DNA of 64,000 bases, from contig JAGDZO010000018.1 in the NCBI GenBank assembly GCA_049115815.1, positions 62,001 to 126,000 on the forward strand, read 5' to 3'. Positions 9,718-19,486 of the stretch are shown in pieces. The notes under the pieces are model-generated. The model saw only the letters and a list, made by a program, of their open reading frames with translations, did no database searches and was not told the origin of the DNA. The stretch is from Marinoscillum sp049115815. Its GTDB lineage: Bacteria > Bacteroidota > Bacteroidia > Cytophagales > Cyclobacteriaceae. Made by a program: the position numbers and the translations under genes. Each line of letters opens with the position of its first letter. The first letter of the stretch is position 1.

Positions 9718-10095
9718 TCAAATATTAAATTTTGCCCATAGGATCAGCAAAGGGTGAACTACCACTAAACGAGCTATTCCTACCCAATTATCTACACACA
9801 AATCACCTAAGCAGCTATCTTCAGCAATGAAATATACATGAGAAGGAATAAAAGCCATCAGCATCAGGATGATCCCTATCGAACTAAATCTCCTCAATTG
9901 TGGAAACAGAAGTCCAACTCCCAACAAGATCTCTGCTATGCCACTAATCACATTGATGGCTTGAGGATTAGGTAGGTATGGCGGAATCAACGGCAAGTAA
10001 AATTCAGGATTGATAAAATGATTCGCTCCAGCGAAGACATAAAACCCAGCCATCAACCACAAACTGAATGTCTTAATCTTTGAGCTTCCATCCAT
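9718..10095 (-). CDS. DoxX-family small membrane protein
   Basis: A 125-residue protein with about four transmembrane helices. The opening KTFSLWLMAGFYVFAGANHFINPEFY and the motif GIAEILLGVGLLFP are typical of the DoxX/DoxD-like family, whose members are quinone-linked or of unknown redox function. A Cys pair in EDSCLGDLCVDNW lies in an extracytoplasmic loop. It overlaps the upstream membrane-protein gene by 23 bp, so the two are probably co-transcribed. The exact function is unknown. Confidence 0.7.
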   Translation of the reverse strand: MDGSSKIKTFSLWLMAGFYVFAGANHFINPEFYLPLIPPYLPNPQAINVISGIAEILLGVGLLFPQLRRFSSIGIILMLMAFIPSHVYFIAEDSCLGDLCVDNWVGIARLVVVHPLLILWAKFNI

Positions 10096-10468
10096 GATTG
10101 TGCACGTCCTTTAAGATTAGAAAAAAAGGCACCCACCAAATCAGATCATTCGTGATCAAGGTGTACCCAAACTCGGCCGAAACTTTGCCTTGAGCAAAAT
10201 TCATGACATAGCCGATGGGGCCAAATATTTTGCCAAGAAAACCAACCAGCACAATGGGCCAATGTCTAAGTGGGTCATAGCTCGCCAACCAATAGCCTAT
10301 ACCATAGACTCCAATGACCATCCCCATACCTTGCCATATGGTAGAATGATTCAAAGGTTCCATTTGAGTAAGTAAGAAAAAATGATCAGGGAAAAGGACC
10401 ACCCAAGCCCCCCAGAGGATATTGTAGATGGCCGCAAGTTTCAAGGTATTTGATTGCCAGTTTTGCAT
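10073..10468 (-). CDS. Small multispanning membrane protein, unknown function
   Basis: A 131-residue protein with three or four predicted transmembrane helices (for example AAIYNILWGAWVVLFP and GMGMVIGVYGIGYWLA). It is rich in Trp and Gly. The C-terminus is His-containing and hydrophilic (KDVHNHGWKLKD). It overlaps the start of the DoxX-like gene by 23 bp and is the first gene of that pair. I do not recognise a characterised family. Confidence 0.65.
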   Translation of the reverse strand: MQNWQSNTLKLAAIYNILWGAWVVLFPDHFFLLTQMEPLNHSTIWQGMGMVIGVYGIGYWLASYDPLRHWPIVLVGFLGKIFGPIGYVMNFAQGKVSAEFGYTLITNDLIWWVPFFLILKDVHNHGWKLKD

Positions 10469-10504
10469 GGCATCATAACACAGAATGAAGAGAAGAGTTA
10501 TGAA

Positions 10505-10560
10505 AAAAGGAAAAGCCGAGGGGATTGAAACATAATGCTGATATACAGACCCTCGGCTTT
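10505..10560. repeat. Structured intergenic repeat, copy 1
   Basis: Left arm AAAGCCGAGGG and right arm CCCTCGGCTTT form a perfect 11-bp stem enclosing about 26 nt with the core ATTGAAACATAATG. An A-rich tract precedes it and TTTA follows. A second copy lies 134 bp downstream. Both lie between divergent genes, where simple terminators are not expected. See copy 2 and the findings. Confidence 0.7.
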
Positions 10561-10640
10561 AGGTGACACCACAAGTGTCGAGAGTATAACATCAGGTTTA
10601 TTGTAGACCCTTATCGGAAATGAGTTGGAAAGTAAAAGAC

Positions 10641-10700
10641 AGAAAAAAACCGAGGGAGTTGAAACATAATGTGATTATACATAGTGAACCCTCGGTCTTT
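10641..10700. repeat. Structured intergenic repeat, copy 2
   Basis: An A-rich tract, left arm ACCGAGGG (10649-10656), core GTTGAAACATAATG and right arm CCCTCGGT (10689-10696), then CTTTA. The core matches copy 1 at 13 of 14 positions and the arms share CCGAGGG/CCCTCGG, while the spacer differs in sequence and length. The unit ends about 130 bp before the ppk2 start. Confidence 0.7.
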
Positions 10701-10829
10701 AAATCCTCAAAGTCAAAACTAATCCGACTATCGGGAATTCAAACGGTATTGATAAAAACTTTGAATAATTTTTTAGCCGCCTTGATTTTCGTCATAATAT
10801 CTATGACTACATAAGCCTAATTTTATACC

Positions 10830-11603
10830 ATGTCAAAATCCAAATCATACGATCAAAACATTGCCGATTTGCAAGTGGAGTTAGTCCATCTACAAGAATG
10901 GGTCAAAGCACAGAAACTCAAGGTGGTGGTGATATTTGAGGGCAGAGATGCCTCCGGCAAAGGAGGAGTGATTAAGCGAATCACGGCACCTCTCAACCCA
11001 AGAGTCTGCAAAGTAGTGGCGCTGGGTGTGCCAACAGAACGGGAAAAATCACAATGGTATTTTCAGAGATATGTAGAGCACTTGCCTGCCGCAGGAGAAA
11101 TGGTACTCATGGACAGGAGCTGGTACAACCGAGCAGGAGTAGAGAAAGTAATGGGGTTTTGTACAGATGAAGAATATGAGGAGTTTTTGAGGTCATGCCC
11201 AGAGTTTGAGCGGATGTTGGTTAGATCAGGAATCATTCTCATCAAGTACTGGTTTTCGGTCAGTGACGAAGTACAAGAAAAACGCTTTACGGAGCGCATC
11301 ACTAATCCGCTTAAAAGATGGAAGTTCAGCCCCATGGATTTACAGTCGAGAGAAAAATGGCTAGAGTATTCCAAGGCCAAAGACGACATGTTTGCGCATA
11401 CAGACACTAAGCAATGTCCATGGTATGTAGTCAATGGCGACAATAAAAAGTCTGCACGACTCAATTGCATAGCCCATTTGCTATCGCTTATCCCTTACCA
11501 ACCCATCAAACTTGACCTTATTGAATTGCCTACCCTAACCGAAAACAGAAGCTATGTAAGACCTCCTGTAGATTATCAGAATTTCGTGCCTGAGGTTTAT
11601 TGA
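10830..11603 (+). CDS. ppk2: Polyphosphate kinase 2 (PPK2 family)
   Basis: A 257-residue cytosolic kinase that transfers phosphate between polyphosphate and nucleotides. The P-loop is GRDASGKGG (38-46). The Walker B-type Asp is in MVLMDRSWYNRAG (Asp95), and the lid carries RFTERITNPLKRWKFS. Length and motifs fit single-domain class I PPK2. The gene stands alone on the + strand after a 360-bp region holding two structured repeats. Its stop codon directly abuts the stop of the giant lamin-tail gene on the other strand, with no base between. The direction of the preferred reaction cannot be told from sequence. Confidence 0.9.
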   Translation: MSKSKSYDQNIADLQVELVHLQEWVKAQKLKVVVIFEGRDASGKGGVIKRITAPLNPRVCKVVALGVPTEREKSQWYFQRYVEHLPAAGEMVLMDRSWYNRAGVEKVMGFCTDEEYEEFLRSCPEFERMLVRSGIILIKYWFSVSDEVQEKRFTERITNPLKRWKFSPMDLQSREKWLEYSKAKDDMFAHTDTKQCPWYVVNGDNKKSARLNCIAHLLSLIPYQPIKLDLIELPTLTENRSYVRPPVDYQNFVPEVY

Positions 11604-14600
11604 TTACCTCCCTACCACCACAGTCTCCTTAAGCACTTGTTGGTTGCCATTGCTATCGAAAATTTCGAATAGGATCACATAATATCCCATCCTTGCGCGG
11701 TTGCCGGATTGTGTGATCCCATCCCAGCGAATAAACCCAGATGTGCTGAGCGACGTTCCTCTTGCCAGTTCAGCCACTGGTTGGCCTGACTGATTATAGA
11801 CCGTGATATTGGCAAACTGTCCAGCTTTGTCCAATGCGTAATTGATCGTGGTAAAAGATTGAAAAGCTGGGTTAGTACTTTGAGGGACAAATACCTTTGG
11901 CTCAATAGTCACTACAGCGGTGCTGACTGGCGCTTCATAAGATTGGCTGTTGGCATACCCGGGCGTAGCAAAACCAACGGCAGATGAAGCTGACGTCCAA
12001 TTATTCTGATCTTGACTATCACCATCAAATGATATTCGCTCCAGCGAAACGCCATCTAAACTTTGCAGCAAGCCAAGGTGATAATCATCAAAATAATCGA
12101 AACGATCAATCTGAAGATCACTCTCATCTATCAGAATAACCATTCCCTCATCATTAGCCATAGTAGGCAATTTGTTCTGCACGAAAGGATTTTGAACACC
12201 TTGAGGATATTCGCTCCTGAGAATCAAGGTGTCGGAAGTGATTGCTACATAAGCGGCAGGGGCTATTACATAAGGAGCGGTGATAAGAGACGTTTGAATT
12301 TCACTCTCCACAATTCTTCCTAGTTTCCAAGCATTGAGATCAAGATATTTATCAGACCGGTTATAGAGTTCTACAAAATCAACCCCATTGGTACGTGGGT
12401 TAAACAGCACTTCATTGATAACTATATCCAAACTATCCGCTTCATCAGGGCGGACAAACGTAGCGGAATTTTGCCTGATCGGGTTGTTCAGACAATCACC
12501 CAATTCATTGACAGTAACTACGTATGGCGTGTTGGCAGGCACTTCGCTTTCAAACACAATGATGTAGTCCGTTCTATCAGTATTGGTTGTGCTAGCAATG
12601 GTATTTAGGTTAGGTTCAAATGTCAGCGATACTGAAGTCCTGAAATCATAGGCCAGCGGTTCGTCAAAAGTCAGCCGCACGGACTGATCTGTTAGCATTA
12701 GAGCATTGGTTAGATTCGGCCCGAAATTATCGGGCACACTACGAGAATTGGAGTTGAGGTAACCGGGCGTCCCTCCTTCCGCGGATATATTAATCCCCCA
12801 ATTGATCTCTCCAGCGCAAGGGTTGGTAACATCTCGCATCTCTAGACTATAGCCTCCATCACTTCCAGCCTCTCCATACCAATCATCATCATACGCTATG
12901 GTAAAAATCAAATCGTCCTCCGTTCGGATAGACAAGCGTTCACCTCCATTGGCCAGCGATAGCCAACCACTCAAGCCTATCTTATTCTCCGTAAATGGAT
13001 ATGAAGCCACGGAAGATGTAGGGAGCAACAATAGGTATTCACCGGAAGGTATGACCACCGATGGGAACGAGGTGGTATCAGACGCATCTACTAGCATGAG
13101 CCCCTCAAGCGAAAGCAGACGATCAGACGCGTTGTACAATTCCAAATATTCAGAATTGGGCAAACCAAAAACTGGATCTGGGTCTGCCATAATCTCCGTA
13201 ATCAACAACTCATTGAATGCCGGAGTGTCCCCAAAACCTACCATGAAAGTAGTTGAAGCCATCACATTTCCTGAGCAGTCGCTCGCGCCTGAGATCGTGA
13301 GGTTAGATGTTTCGCCTTTCGGCAATGGAGTGGCAAGGAAAATGTTCAATTCTCTAAAATCACTCCCGACGACTTCTCTGCTTTCAATGGACAAGTCACT
13401 TATCGTAAATGAATTGATCAATGAAAGACTGTCCATGGTTTCGCTGAAGACAAAACGCAATGCGGATTCATCCAGTGCTTCAGATGAAAGTAACGTTGGC
13501 GCCTCACTATCAGGGTTTAGACTATAGTTGCTATTCTGCGCTCCAGGCGTACCTCCAAGGTCATTTTGTGAGACTCCCCAGTTCGCATTGCTTGGGCATT
13601 CGCTAAATGGGTTGATGAGCTCTAATGAGTATCCGCCATCTGATCGCTCCGCATCTCCATACCAATCAGCAGAAAACTCGACAGAAGCTATTACCACCTC
13701 TCCTACTCTCAGGCTGACTTCTTCACCGGAGTTGGTCAATGATGGCCAGCTCGTCAGACCTACGGCATTTCCCAACGCATTGAATTCGCTAAGTGCAGTA
13801 TTCGGACAAAGAATTAAATAACTATTTGCCGATAGGTGAACAGATTCCAGCTGTCTAGAAGTGGTCGCATCTCTGAAAAATACGTCAGTCAAATCTAACA
13901 GCTGATCTGTAGGGTTATAGAGTTCTACGTATTCACTGTTTGGCAACCCAACAACCGGCTCAGGATCCGCCATGATTTCGTTGATGATCAAATCCCCTGC
14001 CTCAGGCACCTTACCTCTTCCTATATCAAATGTGAATGCCAGCATCTCATCTCCATCACAATCTTGTGCTCCAGAAATAGTGGCGGAATAAGCTGTCCCA
14101 ATGGTCAGATTTGTACTTAATTCAATAACCAAAACACTCTGATCTGTGGGCGATACTTCCAAAGAAGCTATCTCAAGGCCAGCTATGCTCACATCGGCAT
14201 TGACCAATGAAGCACTATCCATTGGGTGGCTAAAGGTTATCTCGATGGTCTGCTCGGAGGTTAACTCAAACTGTTGGATGGTTGGCAAGATACCGTCAGG
14301 CCTTGTGCGATATATTGAGTTTTGCACTCCCGGTGTTCCACCGGATTCATCTACAGATGCGCTCCAATTATAACCCGAAGGGCAATCACCCAATGGATCG
14401 ATCATTTCCAAGCTATAGCCACCATCATCTTTGAGTTCGTCACTGTACCAGTCAATCGAGTAATTGACGGCATCAACTTGTTCATCCAAAATATTGAAAA
14501 GAATTACCTGATCTGCCGAATTGCTCAATGTCAAAAGTCCTGATACGCCAATCACATTGGGCAAACCATGAACAGACTCATTTCCTGCGGAAACAATCAA

Positions 14601-17600
14601 TGCATAAGCTCCGGGCGCCAATTCATAACTCGGCAATGCTACCTTCTTACTCGCATCTCCTATAGAGAGTGCTTTGAGATCTATCGTCTTGTCAGAGCGA
14701 TTGTATATCTCGATATATTCCACTTCGGGTAACCCAATGCTAGGACTCGGATCAGGCAGTAATTCTGTAATAATTACTTCTCCGAATGACGGAATAGCAG
14801 GTGGTTCGTACGTGAAAGAAATAGTGTCCGTGATGCTATAGTTGCCAGCTAAATCAGGAAGCGTGTTCACAATCAATTGATAACTGTTTCCCGAAACCAG
14901 CTCATTATCAAAGTCCAGTCGAACAGTAGTATCGCTGGTTGCTTCAATGGAATTTGCATAACCCAATTCGATCAATTGGTATTTGTTAAGCGAACCGATG
15001 CTTGCGTCCATTGGCTCACTAAACTCAACAATCAATTGACCAAAGAAATCGCTTTCTATGGACTCCACTTCTGGCTTCTCAGTATCCAAATCAATCAATG
15101 TACGATAGTCAGGAAGTGATCGATTATATCGATCGGTCAACCTTTCCCAACTCAGGACTAGGGAAGTATTCTCTGCCAAAGGCTGTGCAAGGCTCAGTCG
15201 AATTTGACCTTTCTCATCACCATCTACCAGGGCAAGCTCCACCGAACTTCCTTCTAATGAAAACTGTGATATGGAGATTGAACCAAACTCCGTATCAAAC
15301 GATAGCAACACGGTGCGGCAATCAAGAATTTGACTTTCCAAAAAGTAGGAATTAAAGGTGGTTTCAGATTGGCTATTTGCCAAGTCAAAGCCATTCTGTC
15401 CGGCAATCGAGTTAGCAGTCAAACGTACGGAATCACCTACTTCCAGTGGCTCGCTCAAGGTAAGTCTCACATTTGAATCATCGATTTTCTCAATTTCAGA
15501 AAGAACAAATCCGTCTAGCTGATAACTACTTGTTTCAAAAGCTGAGGCATTCATCTTGTGGCTAAAAACCAATTGTAAGGTCGAATCATTGGCAAACAAA
15601 ACATCAACCAGCTGAGGGATTTGGGAATTGATAATGGTCTTGATAGTATCTGAAACATTCCCGAACCTATCAACCATATCTGATGTTTGTACTTCAACGT
15701 TGGCTTGCTCTACAATGGATGCAAATTTCAATTGAATGCTCGTAGAATCTGGTCCAAAAATCAAGGATGAAACAGGAGAAACTGACTCCAAATAGTAATT
15801 ATTCAAATCCAAAGCACTCCCGAGAGTGATCGCCTCATTGAATGTAATTCGGATTTCATCTTCGCTAATCTTAGTTACTTGTTGGACCAAAGGTGCACGA
15901 GGATCATAGGTGAATTCCTGCCTACGCGTGGTGGTGACCAAGTTGCCAGATATGTCTTTAAGCCCTTTGGCTGAAAGTTCTTTTTTTACCTCTATTGGAA
16001 ATTTGTTGGCGAACGTCAGTTCGAAATTGGTACTCGAGTTTGTTGTGATTGAAATGGGTTGCTCGTTATCTTCTAGTGTATAAAAGCTAGAAGTAGTGGC
16101 AGATGCAATGTTCATTGGCTCATTCCAAACAACTATCAACTGCGAATCATTTTTGACCATGACCTCCTCAAAATTAGGAGCACGTGTGTCGTATTGGAAC
16201 GTCACTGCCGGAGTACTTAGCGAGCTAGCGTCTGCTTCAGAAATAATGTTGGAAATGTAAATCAACAGATCTCTATTCTCACTAAAATTCTCAGCGAAAG
16301 CCAAGCGGATTGAAAGATCGTTGGATGCCGACTTGATGGCTTCTGTTGGGTTTGATTCCGAGTCCTCTAAGAAGAAATTGGAAGTCAGCAATGAGGCATT
16401 AGCTGGTGCTTGACTAAAAATGATCTCCAACAAATTGGGAGCAATCACTATGGCTGTATCTATGTCATTGGAAAATGTAAAAGATCGTGAAATCTGAGTT
16501 ATTTCATTGAACAGCGTATCGCGCAATCCTGAAATCTCCAATTGATAATTCGAACCTAACACGAAAGATTCTTCAATGGAAACATGTACTCTATGAGCTG
16601 CAGAGTCTTGCAACAAGGCACGATCTATCGTCAATCCATCGATTACAAAATTATCCTCGCTTTCTGCTCGAGACTCATTCAGAGGTTCATCAAAGAGCAA
16701 GGCTATTTCATCCTCAGACATAATAATCAACTCCTCCAAAACTGGTGGCTTAGTGTCATGGTAGAAAATTTCTGCTTGGCTAGACGTTGTGTTTCCTCTA
16801 CAGTCAGCCACATTGGTAATCACCAATTCATAGCTCCGCTCAGAGACCAAATCTTTGGACAATATGGCCAGGTATTCTGATAGGTTTTCAGCAGTCAAAC
16901 TAGTTATCGTATAACCGTCAATCGAGAGCGCAGCAACATTGATGGTGCTGCTCTCCAAAGATTCGGAAAAGGTCAGCTTGAGCGAATCATTACCAATCAC
17001 TTCGAGATCAATGAGCGTGGGAGACGTAACATCTACATCGTTGAAAATGGCATTTTGCAATCCTGGGGTGCCTCCGGCAGTTGCTGTAGAGGCATTCCAA
17101 TTACCCGCGCCAGAGCAAGGCTGAAGTGGATCTATCAACTCCAAAGAATGACCGCCATCATCCAATGCTTCATCTCGATACCAACTCAACTCATAAGCCA
17201 CCGAATCCAGAGTGGTCCCAAACTGATCCGCCAATGTAATAGTCTCACCCGTGTTGGTCAGCGCATCAAATCCCGATACACCAAGTGAGTTAGTTAATCC
17301 AAATGAAGCGGAATCTGCAGTGGCTGTCAAGAGCAAATACTCTTTCGCACCGATGATATATGCACCCAAAGACTTACCGTTAATCGTAAAACTATTCACG
17401 TTTAGTGTGCAATCATTTGGATTGTAAACCTCTACAAACTCTGCTACAGGCAAACCAACCGAAGGTGATGGATCCGCCATGATTTCATTAATGATCAGAT
17501 CACGGAATGACGATGCTTTCTCAACAGATACCTTCGACTGACTTGAGGATAGGGTGGAATTATTCGTAACGTTTGCTACGTTGGATATGGTAAGTGTATA

Positions 17601-19256
17601 TGAACTATTGTACAACTCATCCCATGTAAGAATGACTACTTTATCGTCGGCATCCGAGCGCTCAGCTGAAGAAGGGTTTCCAAATTCTGACAGGGAGTAA
17701 TTTCCAACTTGCTCCGCAGACACTTCTTGTACGGTTTGATTAAACGTGACTTGAATTCCGTTATCGCCAGATTGCGCAACAGCGCTCACTGCCAGATTCA
17801 GATAGTCAAATGTTGGTACGGTACCACTAATGGTATTGCCGTCAAGGTCTTGTAGACTGGCAATGGTCAATTGGTAAGTCTCGTCTCCAAATTCTGATCC
17901 AAATTCCAGGCTCACCTGCTTGCCATCTTCAGACAATTCCACACTCACCGGATTTCCAACCCCGCCATCCAAGGTGTAATTGGTAAGAACTTCTGCTGTT
18001 ACCTGAGTCACTGCCTTATTTAAAGTGACTTGTAAGTTTTGATTACTTGTCGCGGTTACAGTTTCAGCTATTAGCGGAATCACGAAATCAAAATTTTCCG
18101 AACCAGCAAAACTGCTATTTCCATTCTGATTGGAGAGATTACTCACTGTCAACTGATAATTGACCCTTTCCGCCAATTCATTGGCCAGGCTGAGCACAAC
18201 ACTTTTCTGTTCTGGCTGAAGTACAGCGCCAGTAGGCTGACCAATTCCATTATCGATGGTGTAATTGGCAAGTGTTTCAGCCACAGACTCGCTCAGCTCA
18301 TCATTAAACTCCAGCTTGATTTCTGTGCTAGAGGTTGTGAGCAGAGTTGATAAGTCTAACTGTGTATAGCTAAAATCATAGGTCGCCGGATCATTCTTAG
18401 TAAGTCCTGATCCTACACTCAACTGATAACTCTGGGTAACTAAAGGTGTCGCTGGATCCAAGGTTATCGTCACTACTGAATCACTGGTCGCCGATTGACT
18501 GGCATTGGTGATATTCAATCCTGAAATCGCGTAATTGCCTAATGTCTCAATATCAGCCTCATTGAGATTCTGATCAAAATAAACAGACAACTCAGTTGCT
18601 GAATTGACCACAATCGTGTCGATTCCAAGCTGCTTGATAATAATATCATCGAAGAAGAAATCGTCGTTTCGCGATGAAGTATGATTTACTATTACTCCAA
18701 AATGACTTGTGGTCGAATAGGTAATGTCTACTACTGCCCCTTCTAGAGCAAAGTCACTTCCTCCTGTATGATCCGCATAAAGGCTCCAATTTCCAGTTGC
18801 GGAACGGATCACTTTTACCCTCACGTTATCTGAAAAAACGGTGTTTCCTGATAGAATCGGAGTATTGGAATCCGTTAACTTAAGATTCAAAAAATCATCT
18901 CCCGACTGTCCTATTTCCAAATAGTAGCCATTAACCGCTCCCTCCAGGTCGGCTGCATCGGCTACTAAATACACTCTCACTTTATTGCTGCCAGAAGGAG
19001 CAGACCCATTGATCTCAATGAAAAATTCCCAAGTGACATTATGAAGAATTGAAGATGGGGTAGAAAGATACAACTCCGAAGATGCCGATGGCCCATTGGA
19101 ATTAAGCATCTCCTCTGTAATCTGGTATTCTGATAAATCCCCCGTCCAAGCTGGGTTGGTTGTTAAGTCTCCATCAGAAAAATCATCCATTAACTGCGCA
19201 ACAGCTCCCATATAGGATGTAAGGAATATGCACAAAATGATGGTTCTTGATAACAT
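11604..19256 (-). CDS. Giant secreted protein with five lamin-tail domains and Ig-like repeats
   Basis: A 2550-residue protein. A signal peptide (1-21, ends GAVAQ) is followed by a lectin-like beta domain (to about 200) and many bacterial Ig-like (SbsA/Big_5-type) repeats of about 90-100 residues. Lamin-tail domains begin near 582, 1489, 1753, 2014 and 2275, marked by INEIMADPxP and EYxELYN. The last four are spaced at 261-264 residues, indicating internal tandem duplication. The C-terminus is FlgD-like (ITVYNQSGQPV, RWDG, MGYYVILFEIFD), as seen in many type IX-secreted proteins. It is probably a surface or extracellular adhesive or nuclease-accessory protein; the function is not established. 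It is monocistronic and opposite to asd. Confidence 0.85.
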   Translation of the reverse strand: MLSRTIILCIFLTSYMGAVAQLMDDFSDGDLTTNPAWTGDLSEYQITEEMLNSNGPSASSELYLSTPSSILHNVTWEFFIEINGSAPSGSNKVRVYLVADAADLEGAVNGYYLEIGQSGDDFLNLKLTDSNTPILSGNTVFSDNVRVKVIRSATGNWSLYADHTGGSDFALEGAVVDITYSTTSHFGVIVNHTSSRNDDFFFDDIIIKQLGIDTIVVNSATELSVYFDQNLNEADIETLGNYAISGLNITNASQSATSDSVVTITLDPATPLVTQSYQLSVGSGLTKNDPATYDFSYTQLDLSTLLTTSSTEIKLEFNDELSESVAETLANYTIDNGIGQPTGAVLQPEQKSVVLSLANELAERVNYQLTVSNLSNQNGNSSFAGSENFDFVIPLIAETVTATSNQNLQVTLNKAVTQVTAEVLTNYTLDGGVGNPVSVELSEDGKQVSLEFGSEFGDETYQLTIASLQDLDGNTISGTVPTFDYLNLAVSAVAQSGDNGIQVTFNQTVQEVSAEQVGNYSLSEFGNPSSAERSDADDKVVILTWDELYNSSYTLTISNVANVTNNSTLSSSQSKVSVEKASSFRDLIINEIMADPSPSVGLPVAEFVEVYNPNDCTLNVNSFTINGKSLGAYIIGAKEYLLLTATADSASFGLTNSLGVSGFDALTNTGETITLADQFGTTLDSVAYELSWYRDEALDDGGHSLELIDPLQPCSGAGNWNASTATAGGTPGLQNAIFNDVDVTSPTLIDLEVIGNDSLKLTFSESLESSTINVAALSIDGYTITSLTAENLSEYLAILSKDLVSERSYELVITNVADCRGNTTSSQAEIFYHDTKPPVLEELIIMSEDEIALLFDEPLNESRAESEDNFVIDGLTIDRALLQDSAAHRVHVSIEESFVLGSNYQLEISGLRDTLFNEITQISRSFTFSNDIDTAIVIAPNLLEIIFSQAPANASLLTSNFFLEDSESNPTEAIKSASNDLSIRLAFAENFSENRDLLIYISNIISEADASSLSTPAVTFQYDTRAPNFEEVMVKNDSQLIVVWNEPMNIASATTSSFYTLEDNEQPISITTNSSTNFELTFANKFPIEVKKELSAKGLKDISGNLVTTTRRQEFTYDPRAPLVQQVTKISEDEIRITFNEAITLGSALDLNNYYLESVSPVSSLIFGPDSTSIQLKFASIVEQANVEVQTSDMVDRFGNVSDTIKTIINSQIPQLVDVLFANDSTLQLVFSHKMNASAFETSSYQLDGFVLSEIEKIDDSNVRLTLSEPLEVGDSVRLTANSIAGQNGFDLANSQSETTFNSYFLESQILDCRTVLLSFDTEFGSISISQFSLEGSSVELALVDGDEKGQIRLSLAQPLAENTSLVLSWERLTDRYNRSLPDYRTLIDLDTEKPEVESIESDFFGQLIVEFSEPMDASIGSLNKYQLIELGYANSIEATSDTTVRLDFDNELVSGNSYQLIVNTLPDLAGNYSITDTISFTYEPPAIPSFGEVIITELLPDPSPSIGLPEVEYIEIYNRSDKTIDLKALSIGDASKKVALPSYELAPGAYALIVSAGNESVHGLPNVIGVSGLLTLSNSADQVILFNILDEQVDAVNYSIDWYSDELKDDGGYSLEMIDPLGDCPSGYNWSASVDESGGTPGVQNSIYRTRPDGILPTIQQFELTSEQTIEITFSHPMDSASLVNADVSIAGLEIASLEVSPTDQSVLVIELSTNLTIGTAYSATISGAQDCDGDEMLAFTFDIGRGKVPEAGDLIINEIMADPEPVVGLPNSEYVELYNPTDQLLDLTDVFFRDATTSRQLESVHLSANSYLILCPNTALSEFNALGNAVGLTSWPSLTNSGEEVSLRVGEVVIASVEFSADWYGDAERSDGGYSLELINPFSECPSNANWGVSQNDLGGTPGAQNSNYSLNPDSEAPTLLSSEALDESALRFVFSETMDSLSLINSFTISDLSIESREVVGSDFRELNIFLATPLPKGETSNLTISGASDCSGNVMASTTFMVGFGDTPAFNELLITEIMADPDPVFGLPNSEYLELYNASDRLLSLEGLMLVDASDTTSFPSVVIPSGEYLLLLPTSSVASYPFTENKIGLSGWLSLANGGERLSIRTEDDLIFTIAYDDDWYGEAGSDGGYSLEMRDVTNPCAGEINWGINISAEGGTPGYLNSNSRSVPDNFGPNLTNALMLTDQSVRLTFDEPLAYDFRTSVSLTFEPNLNTIASTTNTDRTDYIIVFESEVPANTPYVVTVNELGDCLNNPIRQNSATFVRPDEADSLDIVINEVLFNPRTNGVDFVELYNRSDKYLDLNAWKLGRIVESEIQTSLITAPYVIAPAAYVAITSDTLILRSEYPQGVQNPFVQNKLPTMANDEGMVILIDESDLQIDRFDYFDDYHLGLLQSLDGVSLERISFDGDSQDQNNWTSASSAVGFATPGYANSQSYEAPVSTAVVTIEPKVFVPQSTNPAFQSFTTINYALDKAGQFANITVYNQSGQPVAELARGTSLSTSGFIRWDGITQSGNRARMGYYVILFEIFDSNGNQQVLKETVVVGR

Positions 19257-19325
19257 CTTATATTAAATTCGCCGTTCGTTTAACCAGCAATACGCAAAAG
19301 AATATTTTGCTTATTGGGTTTTTTG

Positions 19326-19339
19326 CGACATTAATGTCG
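19326..19339. promoter_or_regulatory. Perfect 14-bp palindrome in divergent promoter region
   Basis: CGACATTAATGTCG reads identically on both strands. It lies 70 bp upstream of the giant lamin-tail gene and 147 bp upstream of asd, between divergent starts, which is the expected place for a dimeric repressor or activator site. No regulator gene is adjacent. The operator role is inference. Confidence 0.4.
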
Positions 19340-19378
19340 TGAACGTACTGTGGTTTGCCACTCTGGTTGTTCTAAACT

Positions 19379-19422
19379 TTGTAAAAAGTTTTGGTGTTTT
19401 ACAAGCCAATCCTACTTGTAGG
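19379..19422 (+). promoter_or_regulatory. Overlapping hairpins in the asd leader
   Basis: TTGTAAAA (19379-19386) can pair with TTTTACAA (19397-19404), and CCTAC (19411-19415) with GTAGG (19418-19422). The segment ACAAG (19401-19405) can instead pair with CTTGT (19415-19419), excluding both hairpins. This is compatible with a switchable leader 65-108 bp before asd, but no known riboswitch class is recognised. Confidence 0.3.
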
Positions 19423-19486
19423 GTTAGCAGGAGTTAAAAATAAGGAATTAATACCCTGAGATTGATCATTAGTATATAAAATCGTT

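Noticed and set aside
10524..10670. CRISPR-like motif TTGAAAC in two repeat copies
   Set aside because: Only two copies, 134 bp apart, with inverted-repeat arms and variable inner sequence; no cas genes or regular spacers.
10620..10814. 64-codon open frame between the structured repeat and ppk2
   Set aside because: It spans repeat copy 2 and has composition unlike a protein; the repeat explains the sequence better.
12898..13527. 209-codon open frame on the + strand
   Set aside because: It lies wholly opposite the giant lamin-tail gene, has low-complexity Ser/Pro-rich composition and no start or family support.
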